64,000 nt of DNA from Paenibacillus massiliensis 2301065 = DSM 16942. GTDB taxonomy: Bacteria; Bacillota; Bacilli; Paenibacillales; Paenibacillaceae. This document shows positions 54,499 through 63,498 of the stretch, piece by piece. The notes below the pieces were generated by a model. It was not told the origin of the DNA. It did not search any database and was given only the letters and a program-made list of their open reading frames with translations. Positions within the stretch are counted from its first letter, which is position 1. Every line of letters starts with the position of its first letter. The stretch is taken from positions 124,001-188,000 of the forward strand of contig NZ_KB898193.1 in assembly GCF_000377505.1 (NCBI RefSeq). The letters run 5' to 3'. Position numbers and translations under genes: made by a program.

Positions 54499-55515
54499 TC
54501 ATTCATATGGAATTTCTACACGAACATCGTCTAATGCAGGCACGTTGCTTATTAGTCCTTCAGATTTTAGCCAATCGATGTTTTCCTGCCAACAGGAATC
54601 ATTTTGACTCAGGAAATCAGCTTGATCATTCTCCATCAGGGGAAGAAGTATGCCTAGGCTCTGACGCTCAACATTCTCAGATAAAGGAAAATTGTCTGCA
54701 TTCTGATGACTTAATAAGATTTGTAATGCAGCCTCTGGTTCAGCTTTCATATCATTAAAGCCTTTTTTAGAGGCGCGCAAAAATTTCGCTAACGTGTCAG
54801 AATCAGATGCAATCATAGCATCATTAGCGAGAAAAACGCCTTCATAATAGGATGGCACACCATATTTCTCCAAAGTAAACCAATTAATATCAAAGCCCTC
54901 CTCCTGAAGCTGAGGAACCTCGTGATTAATTAAGCCACCGATTGTGGCATCTACATTATCCGTTGTCATGGAGCTCATGAGCTCAAAGCCGACATCAACC
55001 ATATTGACATCACTGCTGTCTGCACCAGCACGAGTCATGACGCTACGAATAAGAGCCTCGGATAACTCTGTTCCGGAATAGCCAATCGTTTTGCCTTTTA
55101 AATCCTTTGGAGAAGTGATGTTCTTATCCGCTAAAGAAATGATTGCATTAAGTGGAGCTTGTACAACAGCACCAATGGATTTTACAGGTACTTGCTGATT
55201 CGCTCTTGTAATAATTACATCCTGCTGATAATAAAGTCCAATATCCGCTTTTCCTGCTGCTACAAGTGAAATTGCGTCATTACTGTTAGAAGGAAATTGC
55301 AGGTTTACTTTCAACCCTTCTTCTTCGAAGTAGCCCTTCTCAATGGCTACATAGAGAAACGCATGTAAGGCATTTGGATACCAATCCAGCACAACATTAA
55401 TCTCGCGTAAATCCTGAGGGGATGAGGCAGATGGTGTAGACGTATTTTTGGGTGTACATGCAGTAGCTGCTAACAGGATAAATATTAGTGTAAAAATAAC
55501 CCCTGTTTTTCTCAT
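54499..55515 (-). CDS. thiY: Thiamine-precursor (formylaminopyrimidine/HMP) binding lipoprotein
   Basis: 338 residues; lipobox LLAATAC, then a THI5/NMT1-like binding domain: VVLDWYPNALHAFLYVAIEKGYFEEEGL (by pattern), NDAISLVAAGKADIGLYYQ, DLKGKTIGYSGTEL. Known relatives bind formylaminopyrimidine or other HMP forms. Last gene of the thiamine cluster, 22 bases after the permease. Start at 55515 follows GGAGG. Confidence 0.9.
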   Translation of the reverse strand: MRKTGVIFTLIFILLAATACTPKNTSTPSASSPQDLREINVVLDWYPNALHAFLYVAIEKGYFEEEGLKVNLQFPSNSNDAISLVAAGKADIGLYYQQDVIITRANQQVPVKSIGAVVQAPLNAIISLADKNITSPKDLKGKTIGYSGTELSEALIRSVMTRAGADSSDVNMVDVGFELMSSMTTDNVDATIGGLINHEVPQLQEEGFDINWFTLEKYGVPSYYEGVFLANDAMIASDSDTLAKFLRASKKGFNDMKAEPEAALQILLSHQNADNFPLSENVERQSLGILLPLMENDQADFLSQNDSCWQENIDWLKSEGLISNVPALDDVRVEIPYE

Positions 55516-55537
55516 GAATTCGTGCCTCCATATTCGT

Positions 55538-56296
55538 TTAGGACTCACCACGCCAGTGAACGAAGCGGCGCTCTAGCAGTCCGATTAGTGCGACCGAGGC
55601 CATAGCAACCACAGATAATAGTACAATTGGTGCAAACACACCTGCACCATCGAGCTGAGTCATCATGCGGCGTGAAAAATAACCTAGACCACTCTGTGCA
55701 CCTAGCCATTCTCCTATGGCTGCCCCTATGACACTAATTGGAATTGCCATCTTTATAGCTGAGAAAAAATAGGGCAAGGCGCAAGGGAATTTGATTTTGA
55801 AGAAGATATCTCGTTGAGTAGCACCATAGGTAAGGAGAAGCTCCTTCATATCATGACGTGCACTACGTAAGCCGTCGTAAACGGTAATGGTGATCGGAAA
55901 AAATGTAATTAATATGACTACAAGCACCTTGCTCCATATCTCATAACCGAACCATAAAACAAACAATGGTGCGATAGCTGTAGTAGGAATTGTCTGAGAG
56001 CCTACAACGATCGGATACAGACATTTACGCAATAGCACACTGACATCCATTAGTATAGCTAACGCGACTCCAAGGACTATGGATAATACGAGCCCAATAC
56101 TGGTAATCAGCAGAGTGGCGGGCAGATGAACTGTAAATAATGGCATACGCAGATCCCATATTTTTCTGAAAATCTGAATTGGGCTTGGCAAAATATAAGC
56201 GGCATTCAGGTTCATCGCTCCCAGTTGCCACATCATCAGAAGCGCCAACAACACAATAAGAACTGGCAAATTATTATAGTGGGGTAGCTTCCTCAT
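55538..56296 (-). CDS. thiX: Thiamine-precursor ABC permease
   Basis: 252 residues, six membrane segments, with the EAA-type loop (LLLTYGATQRDIFFKIKFPCALPYFF by pattern) of nitrate/taurine/pyrimidine importers. Overlaps thiZ by ATGA. Works with ThiY and ThiZ to import a thiamine pyrimidine breakdown product. Confidence 0.9.
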   Translation of the reverse strand: MRKLPHYNNLPVLIVLLALLMMWQLGAMNLNAAYILPSPIQIFRKIWDLRMPLFTVHLPATLLITSIGLVLSIVLGVALAILMDVSVLLRKCLYPIVVGSQTIPTTAIAPLFVLWFGYEIWSKVLVVILITFFPITITVYDGLRSARHDMKELLLTYGATQRDIFFKIKFPCALPYFFSAIKMAIPISVIGAAIGEWLGAQSGLGYFSRRMMTQLDGAGVFAPIVLLSVVAMASVALIGLLERRFVHWRGES

Positions 56297-57054
56297 AGGA
56301 TCACATTATTCCTTAATGTATGGATCAAGTCTTCTCGCAGTACTGCTATTTCTGGTCTAGCGAGTGATTCTCGCCCTCTAGGATAATCTCCAGGAACATC
56401 TATTTTATTGAATTGCGTTATTGGTGTGCTTGTTACAGCTAACACACTTTGCGAAAGAAATAATGCCTCATCTACATTGTGAGTAATAAAGAGAATCGTT
56501 TTTTTGTGCTGCTCCCATTGCCCAAGCAACCATTCCTGCATACTAATGCCAGTTAAAAAATCCAAGGCAGAAAACGGCTCATCCAGTAATAGTAAATCTG
56601 ATCCGGTTAGCATAGTACGGGCAAATGCAGCTCGTTGACGCATGCCACCTGATAATTCATGGGGCATCTTGTCGTAGCAACGATGTAAGCCTACATTGTC
56701 CAGCGCCTCAGCTATTAACTCCTTGCACTGCGCCTTGGAGTAGCCACCTATAATTTCTAAAGGCAGGGCAAGATTCTCTCCAACGGTTCGCCATGGGAAC
56801 AGCATATCCTTTTGTGGCATATATCCGCAGTAATGCTTCCGGGTTCCGATCGGCGCTCCATCGATTAGAATAGAGCCTGACTTTGAAGGGAGTAATCCAT
56901 TAATGAGGTGAAATATCGTGCTTTTACCACAGCCAGAGGCGCCAACAATACAGTGGAAGGAGCCCGCTTCAACATTAAATGACAAGGTATCAATAATGTC
57001 AAAATCCTCAGAAGCATACTGATAGGACACATTTTGAAATGTTAATGAACTCAA
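56293..57054 (-). CDS. thiZ: Thiamine-precursor ABC ATPase
   Basis: 253 residues. Walker A VGASGCGKSTIFHL, signature LSGGMRQRAAFARTM, Walker B LLLLDEPFSALD, switch ITHNVDEA. Overlaps tenA and thiX by ATGA on both sides, so the set is translationally coupled. Confidence 0.92.
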   Translation of the reverse strand: MSSLTFQNVSYQYASEDFDIIDTLSFNVEAGSFHCIVGASGCGKSTIFHLINGLLPSKSGSILIDGAPIGTRKHYCGYMPQKDMLFPWRTVGENLALPLEIIGGYSKAQCKELIAEALDNVGLHRCYDKMPHELSGGMRQRAAFARTMLTGSDLLLLDEPFSALDFLTGISMQEWLLGQWEQHKKTILFITHNVDEALFLSQSVLAVTSTPITQFNKIDVPGDYPRGRESLARPEIAVLREDLIHTLRNNVIL

Positions 57055-57710
57055 TGCTCAAGCCTCCATGCCATCTCCCAAAAATCAAGCTCAAACCGAC
57101 TACACATCACGAAAATATCCTCCATCCGTTGGTAAACTTCCTCGCTACAGCCTTCTAATAGCTTGTCCGTTAACGTCACAAGGGATTGATTGTTCTCATT
57201 ATACTCCGAGGATGCATATCCTTTTATCCACTCACCGTAAAATGCATGATCAGCTGCGCCAGGCTTTCGGGCAAGAGCTTGGCCAATCTCTGCATAACTC
57301 CATGAGCATGCTAATATGGATACGAGCACCTCTGCTACGCCACCAGCATGTGAGACAGAGAGCATATAATGGGTATAGGCTGCATTTTTCAGTGCTGGTT
57401 GTACCTGAAAAACCTGATCCTCCGTAATTCCTAACCGCTGCATATAAGAACGATGAATTTTCATTTCACCATTGAGAATGTTGTCTACTTTTTTACTAAA
57501 GAACTGCATTAATTTGGGGTCCTGTGACTTGACGATCCCTAGTGCAAATACACGGGCATACTCGAACAGATATGAGTAGTCTTGTAACAAATAATAGCGA
57601 AATTGCTCTACAGCTAAGGAGCCGTCCCCAATCCCTGTAACAAAGGGATGCTGTAGACATTCCTTCCACACAGGCTGTGCCGCCTGGTATAGTCGTTCTG
57701 TAATAGTCAT
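57051..57710 (-). CDS. tenA: Aminopyrimidine aminohydrolase (thiaminase II)
   Basis: 219 residues, all-helical TenA fold. Catalytic Cys in LACSWSYAEIG; DYSYLFEYARVFALG and the C-terminal FELDFWEMAW Glu are standard. Hydrolyses aminopyrimidines from degraded thiamine to HMP. Its place with the ThiXYZ importer is the known base-degraded thiamine salvage arrangement. Start at 57710 follows GGAGGAAC. A 131-base gap to thiE upstream could hold a second promoter. Confidence 0.94.
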   Translation of the reverse strand: MTITERLYQAAQPVWKECLQHPFVTGIGDGSLAVEQFRYYLLQDYSYLFEYARVFALGIVKSQDPKLMQFFSKKVDNILNGEMKIHRSYMQRLGITEDQVFQVQPALKNAAYTHYMLSVSHAGGVAEVLVSILACSWSYAEIGQALARKPGAADHAFYGEWIKGYASSEYNENNQSLVTLTDKLLEGCSEEVYQRMEDIFVMCSRFELDFWEMAWRLEH

Positions 57711-57841
57711 CAGGTGTTCCTCCAATCCATAATGTAGGTATGATGATGTAGGGTATGATGCATGTACAATGTACGAATCATGTATATATCTTATTGAGCA
57801 TCCATCAAGCCATCCCTCCCGTGACTAGGAAGCAGCATGGC

Positions 57842-58510
57842 TTAGCTGCGCTGTGAGATCATTTGCTGTGCTAGCTGTAGTAAATGTGCAGTGGCTGCGC
57901 CTGGATGTGGCTGTGCAAATATAGCAGAAATGATTGCGACACCATCTACCCCACTGCGCGAGAGCTGTAGCACATTCGTGTCATCAATGCCCCCAATAGC
58001 AACGACAGGGATGCTTACGGCATCTACAATTTCTTGTACGTCAGCAATGCTTAAATACTCTGCATCGTTTTTGGTAGTGGTGTTAAACACAGCTCCGACC
58101 CCGATATAATCAGCTCCTGCTACTTCTGCCTCCTTGGCGCTAGCTACTCCATTCGCGGAAATGCCAAGAATCCTGTCTGGGCCGATCAGGGACCGAACAT
58201 CCTTACCCACAATATCGGATTGACCCACATGAACACCATCTGCCCCGCATTCCAGGGCAACTTCAATATTGTCGTTGACTACAAAGGGAATCTGATATTG
58301 CTGTGCAAGGCTGCGTAGTTCAATTGCTTCTGCCAAAAATTCGTCGAAGGGCAGCTCCTTCTCACGCAATTGCAGAAAGGTTGCACCATTCTGGAGCACC
58401 TCTTCGGTCACTAGTGCTAAGGAACGGCCTTGCAGCCACCTACGATCTGTAATGGCATACAGCAGCATGGATGATCGCAGAGCTTGCTTAGACCATTTCA
58501 ATGCGAGCAC
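57842..58510 (-). CDS. thiE: Thiamine phosphate synthase
   Basis: Joins HMP-PP and thiazole phosphate. 222 residues, TIM barrel: YAITDRRWLQGRS, FLQLREKEL, FVVNDNIEVALECGADGVHVGQSD (by pattern), GISANG, YIGVGAVFNTTTK. The start is uncertain: GTG at 58510 overlaps thiM by 23 bases, while a TTG three codons later has the better-spaced GGGGTG site. Confidence 0.93.
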   Translation of the reverse strand: MLALKWSKQALRSSMLLYAITDRRWLQGRSLALVTEEVLQNGATFLQLREKELPFDEFLAEAIELRSLAQQYQIPFVVNDNIEVALECGADGVHVGQSDIVGKDVRSLIGPDRILGISANGVASAKEAEVAGADYIGVGAVFNTTTKNDAEYLSIADVQEIVDAVSIPVVAIGGIDDTNVLQLSRSGVDGVAIISAIFAQPHPGAATAHLLQLAQQMISQRS

Positions 58511-59309
58511 CCCGATCCAGCACCTGTTCCGTCAGATTAAACATGGCATCAATAAGGTCTGTTCTAAAGCTTGCATTGCCGGTTCCATTTTCCAGACGAC
58601 GCGCATCTGCTAGCTCACCAGATAGACCCATGGCGGCCATCGCAGCTACCGTTGCCTCAAAATTAGATTCCGATGCGCCTGCGCAGAATGCTCCAATCAA
58701 GGACGTAAGCATACAACCGCTGCCCGTGATCCGTGCCATCGTTGCACTGCCGTTGTGAACAATGGCATGCTGTGATCCATCGGTTACGATATCCATTGCA
58801 CCGGATATGGCAATAACACTTCCTGTTTTTTGAGCAAGCATACTGGCGACATCCACTGCTTGAGGAAGATTTTCCTTGGTCACTTGATCGAGTGTACTCA
58901 CATCTACGCCACTACCCAGCTTTTTTCCAAAGGCGATCGCTTTAATCTCCGAGGCGTTGCCACGTATGGCGGTAAACTGTATTTCGTTCATAAGCTGATG
59001 TACAGCATCTAATCTTAAAGATGTACCTCCTGCCGCAACAGGGTCCAGTATGACAGGACGTTGAAGACGATTCGCTTCTTTACCAGCCACCAGCATCGCT
59101 TCCAGATCCTCAATCGTTCCCATATTAAGGACCAGCGCATTGGCCGCAGCCACCAGCTCTGCGACCTCATGCTTGTTGTGAGACATGATGGGGGAAGCTC
59201 CGGCAGCCAGAAGAATATTTGCACAATCGTTAACGGTTACATAATTCGTAATACAATGTACTAATGGATTGTTGCTTCGTACAGGAGTGAGGTACTGGGA
59301 TGGATTCAT
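58488..59309 (-). CDS. thiM: Hydroxyethylthiazole kinase
   Basis: Phosphorylates salvaged thiazole alcohol. 273 residues of the ribokinase-like fold: NPLVHCITNYVTVNDCANILLAAGASPIM (by pattern), ILDPVAAGGTSLR, and the catalytic Cys in ITGSGCMLTSLIGAF. Between thiD and thiE in the TPP-riboswitch operon. Confidence 0.95.
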   Translation of the reverse strand: MNPSQYLTPVRSNNPLVHCITNYVTVNDCANILLAAGASPIMSHNKHEVAELVAAANALVLNMGTIEDLEAMLVAGKEANRLQRPVILDPVAAGGTSLRLDAVHQLMNEIQFTAIRGNASEIKAIAFGKKLGSGVDVSTLDQVTKENLPQAVDVASMLAQKTGSVIAISGAMDIVTDGSQHAIVHNGSATMARITGSGCMLTSLIGAFCAGASESNFEATVAAMAAMGLSGELADARRLENGTGNASFRTDLIDAMFNLTEQVLDRGARIEMV

Positions 59310-59372
59310 TGCTATGGCTCCTTTCGTTTATCAATTTTTTGTATCCATTTTGTGATTCGATAGGATATGTGC

Positions 59373-60170
59373 TTATTTACTGCCACCCTCTGCAATAGCA
59401 TAGTTATGGTGCAAAGGCCCATTGCCTGCTCCTAGATTCAGACCCGCATGCAAGCAGGCGGTGATGTACGTCTTGGCACGGTCGAAAGCCTCCGGAAGGC
59501 TGTGTCCCATGGCTAAAAAGCTTGCAATTGCAGAAGACAGCGTACAGCCCGTGCCGTGAGTATTGATATTTTCTATTCGTTTTGCCCTATACCAGTAAGA
59601 CTCGCCATCCATCATGAGAAGGTCATCAGCATCCACTAGACTATGCCCCCCTTTCAGGGCAACTGCACCTGTGAGCTTGCATCCGATCGTGTCAGCTGCC
59701 CTAAGCATGTCCTCCTTCGTGTTAATCTCGAAGCCACACAATTGCTCTCCCTCTTTCAGATTCGGGGTAATCACTTCTGCCAAGGGGAATAGCTCCTCTT
59801 TTAACGCGGTGAGTGCATCATTTTGCAACAATACACTTCCACTTGTTGAGACCATGACGGGATCTACAACAATATGCTCTGCCTGATATTGCCGTAATTT
59901 AGCTGCGATGGAGCGGATAATAGCGGCATTGGATACCATACCAATTTTGACAGCATCGGGTCTTATATCTGTAAAAACACAGTCTAACTGCTGCCCAACA
60001 AACTCCGGTTCAGACTCAAAAATTCCAACTACACCTGTCGTGTTTTGGGCTGTCAGCGCTGTAATGACACTCATCCCATATACGCCCAAGCAGGTCATCG
60101 TTTTTAAGTCTGCCTGTATTCCTGCGCCACCACTGGGGTCAGAGCCAGCAATGGTCAATACAGTTTTCAT
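59373..60170 (-). CDS. thiD: HMP/HMP-phosphate kinase
   Basis: 265 residues. VLTIAGSDPSGGAGIQADLKT at the N-terminus, ITPNLKEGEQLCG, HGTGCTLSSAIASFLAMG at the C-terminal active site. Phosphorylates HMP twice. First gene after a TPP riboswitch. Start at 60170 chosen for GGAAAGGAGA; a frame extending 39 codons upstream would run into the terminator hairpin and is not credible. Confidence 0.95.
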   Translation of the reverse strand: MKTVLTIAGSDPSGGAGIQADLKTMTCLGVYGMSVITALTAQNTTGVVGIFESEPEFVGQQLDCVFTDIRPDAVKIGMVSNAAIIRSIAAKLRQYQAEHIVVDPVMVSTSGSVLLQNDALTALKEELFPLAEVITPNLKEGEQLCGFEINTKEDMLRAADTIGCKLTGAVALKGGHSLVDADDLLMMDGESYWYRAKRIENINTHGTGCTLSSAIASFLAMGHSLPEAFDRAKTYITACLHAGLNLGAGNGPLHHNYAIAEGGSK

Positions 60171-60201
60171 ATGTGTTAGTCTCCTTTCCATGTTCAATGA
60201 C

Positions 60202-60235
60202 AAAAAAAAAGCGAAACATCCGTAGGACGTTTCGC
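60202..60235 (-). terminator. TPP riboswitch terminator
   Basis: Minus strand GCGAAACGTCC-TAC-GGATGTTTCGC (one mismatch) followed by nine T. Expression platform of the thiamine riboswitch. Confidence 0.92.
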
Positions 60236-60289
60236 TGACAAAATAAACTAGTACAATGGTATAGCATGAGCTAACCATGTATAGCATTC

Positions 60290-60380
60290 TATCGTTGCGT
60301 CCCTACGTTGGCATTATCCAAATCAGGTAAGGTCGGTGTAACACCCTCTCAGCCGGTTAAGGCTCCCTTGCAAACGGTAG
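60290..60380 (-). promoter_or_regulatory. TPP riboswitch (THI box)
   Basis: Minus strand carries GGGAGCC, the conserved GGCTGAGAGGGTG, ACCGACC, then ACCTGATTTGGATAATGCCA and ACGTAGGGACG, the hallmark THI-box segments in order. Binding of thiamine pyrophosphate should terminate transcription before thiD. The rest of 60381-60508 shows nothing. Confidence 0.95.
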
Positions 60381-60508
60381 TATTCAATTATGATCTTAGA
60401 TGTTCAATATGTCCGAAGTTGAAGTGAGTCTAGTATATCAACAGCTATTTAATATAGTCAATGCAGATTTGACCCTGAGTAGCCCCTGATTGGGGAACTG
60501 GGGAACTG

Positions 60509-61579
60509 CTACAGACCAGCAAGCACCTGATACCATACTCCACGCTTCGAGTACAGTGTTTCGCGCACGGCATCCCAGCCGCCCAAATATTCGATGTCGA
60601 ACAGGTCCACCGGGTCAGGGAATCGTTCCTTCTCAGCTGCTAGCACCTGCTCATTAACCGAACGAAAACCATGCTTCGCGAAGATCCGTTGCGCCTCATC
60701 TGACTGCAAATAGTCAAGAAGTGCCTCGGCAGCTTCACGACTCCCGTGCTTCTCCACATTGGCATCGACAATCGCTGCCGGATTCTCAATACGGATTGTG
60801 TCGCGTGGAATGATCACCTCGTATTTTACGCCCTTGGCGATGCGAGCCAGCAGTTCGTTCTCATAGGTAATAATGACGTCGCCTACACCGTATTCAAAAG
60901 CCGCCATCGATGCCCGTCCGCTCTTGTCCAAAGACTCCACGTTGCGATGTACATCGACCAGGAATTGCTTGGCTGCGGCGGGACTTTTCTCCCCCTGACG
61001 TTCGGACATCTTCAGTCCGGCACCGTAAAGCGCATTAATATCCCACTGTGCGCCTCCTGACGTCTTCGGGTTAGGATACAGCACCTTCACGTCTGGCTTC
61101 GTCAGGTCCGGAAAATCACGAATACCGAGCGGATTGCCCTCACGCACTCCCATGACGACAATCGAGCGAGTAACCATTCCACCATATGGCCGTTCCTTCC
61201 AGGCAGGAGCAACTAGCCCTGCATCAACGAGCTTTTGTACGTCACCTTCCATAGCCAGCAGCGTTACGTCTGCCTCAAAGCCACCAGCAATCGCCCGTGC
61301 CTGTGTACCAGAGGCCTCGTAAGATTCCTGAAAGCGAATCGTCTGCCCGGTCTTCTCCTTGTACTCCTCACGAAAGCGTGGCAGAAGGTCTGCCATCGCA
61401 TCCTTAACCACGCTATAGGCACCAATGACCAGCGTAACATCAGCCGTATCCCCAGGCGTAGGCTGATCACTGACAGAATCAGACTCTGCCGCTGTACAGG
61501 CCGACAAAACCCCCAGGCATAGCAGACAGAACAGTGCAGCCCCTATATGGCGAGTGTATCCAACCAGCTTCCTTCTCAT
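60509..61579 (-). CDS. sbp: Sulfate-binding lipoprotein
   Basis: 356 residues; lipobox GVLSACT; then the sulfate-binding fold: IRFQESYEASGTQARAIAGGFEADVTLLAMEGDVQKLVDAG (by pattern), NPKTSGGAQWDINALYGAG, VIITYENE. Captures sulfate or thiosulfate outside the membrane. Last gene of the operon, after cysA, where many operons have the binding protein first. Confidence 0.94.
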   Translation of the reverse strand: MRRKLVGYTRHIGAALFCLLCLGVLSACTAAESDSVSDQPTPGDTADVTLVIGAYSVVKDAMADLLPRFREEYKEKTGQTIRFQESYEASGTQARAIAGGFEADVTLLAMEGDVQKLVDAGLVAPAWKERPYGGMVTRSIVVMGVREGNPLGIRDFPDLTKPDVKVLYPNPKTSGGAQWDINALYGAGLKMSERQGEKSPAAAKQFLVDVHRNVESLDKSGRASMAAFEYGVGDVIITYENELLARIAKGVKYEVIIPRDTIRIENPAAIVDANVEKHGSREAAEALLDYLQSDEAQRIFAKHGFRSVNEQVLAAEKERFPDPVDLFDIEYLGGWDAVRETLYSKRGVWYQVLAGL

Positions 61580-61634
61580 GGCACAGACTCCTTGCTGTTC
61601 ATCTCAGTTACACAATCATCCCATACATGTTCTA

Positions 61635-62699
61635 TTAGATCATAATCGGCATCGGATCTTCCTTCAGCCTGTTCTCAACCATCCAGCTGCCTTCTTCATT
61701 AAATAAATACGCCCGGTGAATGAGTACACGCACATTCTGACCTGGTGTGAGTGTCTCCTTCTCCAGCGAACGATAGGTAATCAGACGCTGGCCCTTGATC
61801 TCGACCTCAACCATCCATTCACTCCCGCGAAAATGAAGCTGATGAACCGTACCTTCTTCTGTCGCGGAGCGCAGTGTGAACTCGTGATCCAGCCCCATCT
61901 CGATATACTCGGGACGAATTAGCGCCTTGATCCCGGCTCCTGCGGCTTCCTCGAAGCCCCTGAGCGCTGACGCCTCCTCCACGATGGTCGATTCGCCAAT
62001 GAAGGAAGCAACGAACGGCGTGCCTGGATTTTTGTAAATATCCCAAGGTGTTCCCTTTTGCTCCAGTCTGCCCTGGTTAATAATCATGATCTCATCCGCC
62101 ACCTCGATGGCCTCATCCTGGTCATGTGTCACAAATATCGACGTGATCCCTACCCGCTCAATCAGCTCCCGCAGCCATGTACGCAGCTCCTGCCGGATCT
62201 TTGCATCAATCGCGGCGAACGGCTCATCCAGCAGCAATAGCTGAGGCTCCGGCGCCAATGCACGCGCAAAGGCCACACGCTGACGCTGGCCGCCAGACAA
62301 TTGATGAGGGTAGCGATGCTCGAAGCCTGCGAGGCCCGTTAGCTCCACCAGCTCTGTGACACGCTCCTTGATCTGTGCCTTGGACAGCTTCTTCACCTTC
62401 AAGCCGAAGGCTATGTTATCGTAGACGGACATGTGCTTGAAGAGCGCATAATTCTGAAAAACAAAGCCGATACCACGCTCCTGCGGAGGCAGCTCGTTCA
62501 CCCGTTGTCCGTGAAACACAATCTCCCCGGTATCCGGCGTCTCCAGCCCGGCAAGCATTCGCAGGATCGAAGTCTTTCCTCCGCCGCTGGGGCCGAGCAG
62601 ACCAATGAGATGACCTTTACGAATCTCGAATGACACATCCTTCACGGCGTGAAACTGTCCAAAATGCTTGTTGAGCTGACGAACCTCCACATGCTGCAT
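61635..62699 (-). CDS. cysA: Sulfate/thiosulfate ABC importer ATPase
   Basis: 354 residues. Walker A GPSGGGKTSILRML, signature LSGGQRQRVAFARAL, Walker B LLLLDEPFAAID, switch VTHDQDEAIEVAD, C-terminal TOBE-like domain (IKALIRPEYIEMG). One base from cysW: tight operon. Confidence 0.94.
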   Translation of the reverse strand: MQHVEVRQLNKHFGQFHAVKDVSFEIRKGHLIGLLGPSGGGKTSILRMLAGLETPDTGEIVFHGQRVNELPPQERGIGFVFQNYALFKHMSVYDNIAFGLKVKKLSKAQIKERVTELVELTGLAGFEHRYPHQLSGGQRQRVAFARALAPEPQLLLLDEPFAAIDAKIRQELRTWLRELIERVGITSIFVTHDQDEAIEVADEIMIINQGRLEQKGTPWDIYKNPGTPFVASFIGESTIVEEASALRGFEEAAGAGIKALIRPEYIEMGLDHEFTLRSATEEGTVHQLHFRGSEWMVEVEIKGQRLITYRSLEKETLTPGQNVRVLIHRAYLFNEEGSWMVENRLKEDPMPIMI

Positions 62700-62700
62700 A

Positions 62701-63498
62701 TCAGTGCACTCCCTTTCTTTTTTTGGCCAGCTCCATGAGCAGCAAGAGACCTGCCGAGAAGGCCACCAGAACTAAAGCCAGGCCATTGGCCGCCGTTACA
62801 TTGAAGTTCTCTACATCCTGATACACCAGTGTAGTCGCTGTCTGGGTCTTGTTCATGATATTTCCGGATACAACCAGCACTGCACCGAATTCCCCAAGAG
62901 AGCGTGCCACAGTGAGCACAACTCCATAAATAACCGCCCAGCGGATGGAGGGCCAGGTCACCTTCCAGAAAGTCGTCCAGCCATAAGCGCCCAAGGTGGA
63001 AGCTGCCTCTTCCTGCTGCGCTCCGATCTCCTGCAGCACAGGCATAATTTCACGCACCATGAGCGGAAAGGTCACGAACAGTGTAGCAATCACCATGCCT
63101 GGGAAAGCGTATACGATCTTGAAGCCACTATCCTCGAACAAGGCTCCCATAACGCTATCCGGTCCCAACAGCAGGACGATCATTAATCCGCCGATGACAG
63201 GCGACACCGCATACGGCAGATCGACGATGCTATTCAGGACGTTTTTGACACGCTCACTTAACCAGCCTGCTCTCACTAGATAAAGTGCCGTCATCATTCC
63301 GAATAGGGTATTCATCAAAGTTACGACGAGAACGATCAAGCCTGTCATCTTCAGCGCATGGAGCGCCTCTGGACGAAGCATGGCTGTCACGAAGCCGCTC
63401 CACCCCTGATCGAAGGCTCCGAATATAATTCGAGTCAACGGAATAATGATAATCACAAGAATAAGAACATAAGTAAGTGTAATCCACCATCTTCTCAT
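62701..63498 (-). CDS. cysW: Sulfate ABC importer permease CysW
   Basis: 265 residues, six membrane helices: FGAFDQGWSGFVTAM, SIVDLPYAVSPVIGGLMIVLLLG, EAASTLGAYGWTTFWKVTWPSI EAA loop, RSLGEFGAVLVVSGNI. Overlaps cysT by ATGA. Confidence 0.94.
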   Translation of the reverse strand: MRRWWITLTYVLILVIIIIPLTRIIFGAFDQGWSGFVTAMLRPEALHALKMTGLIVLVVTLMNTLFGMMTALYLVRAGWLSERVKNVLNSIVDLPYAVSPVIGGLMIVLLLGPDSVMGALFEDSGFKIVYAFPGMVIATLFVTFPLMVREIMPVLQEIGAQQEEAASTLGAYGWTTFWKVTWPSIRWAVIYGVVLTVARSLGEFGAVLVVSGNIMNKTQTATTLVYQDVENFNVTAANGLALVLVAFSAGLLLLMELAKKRKGVH

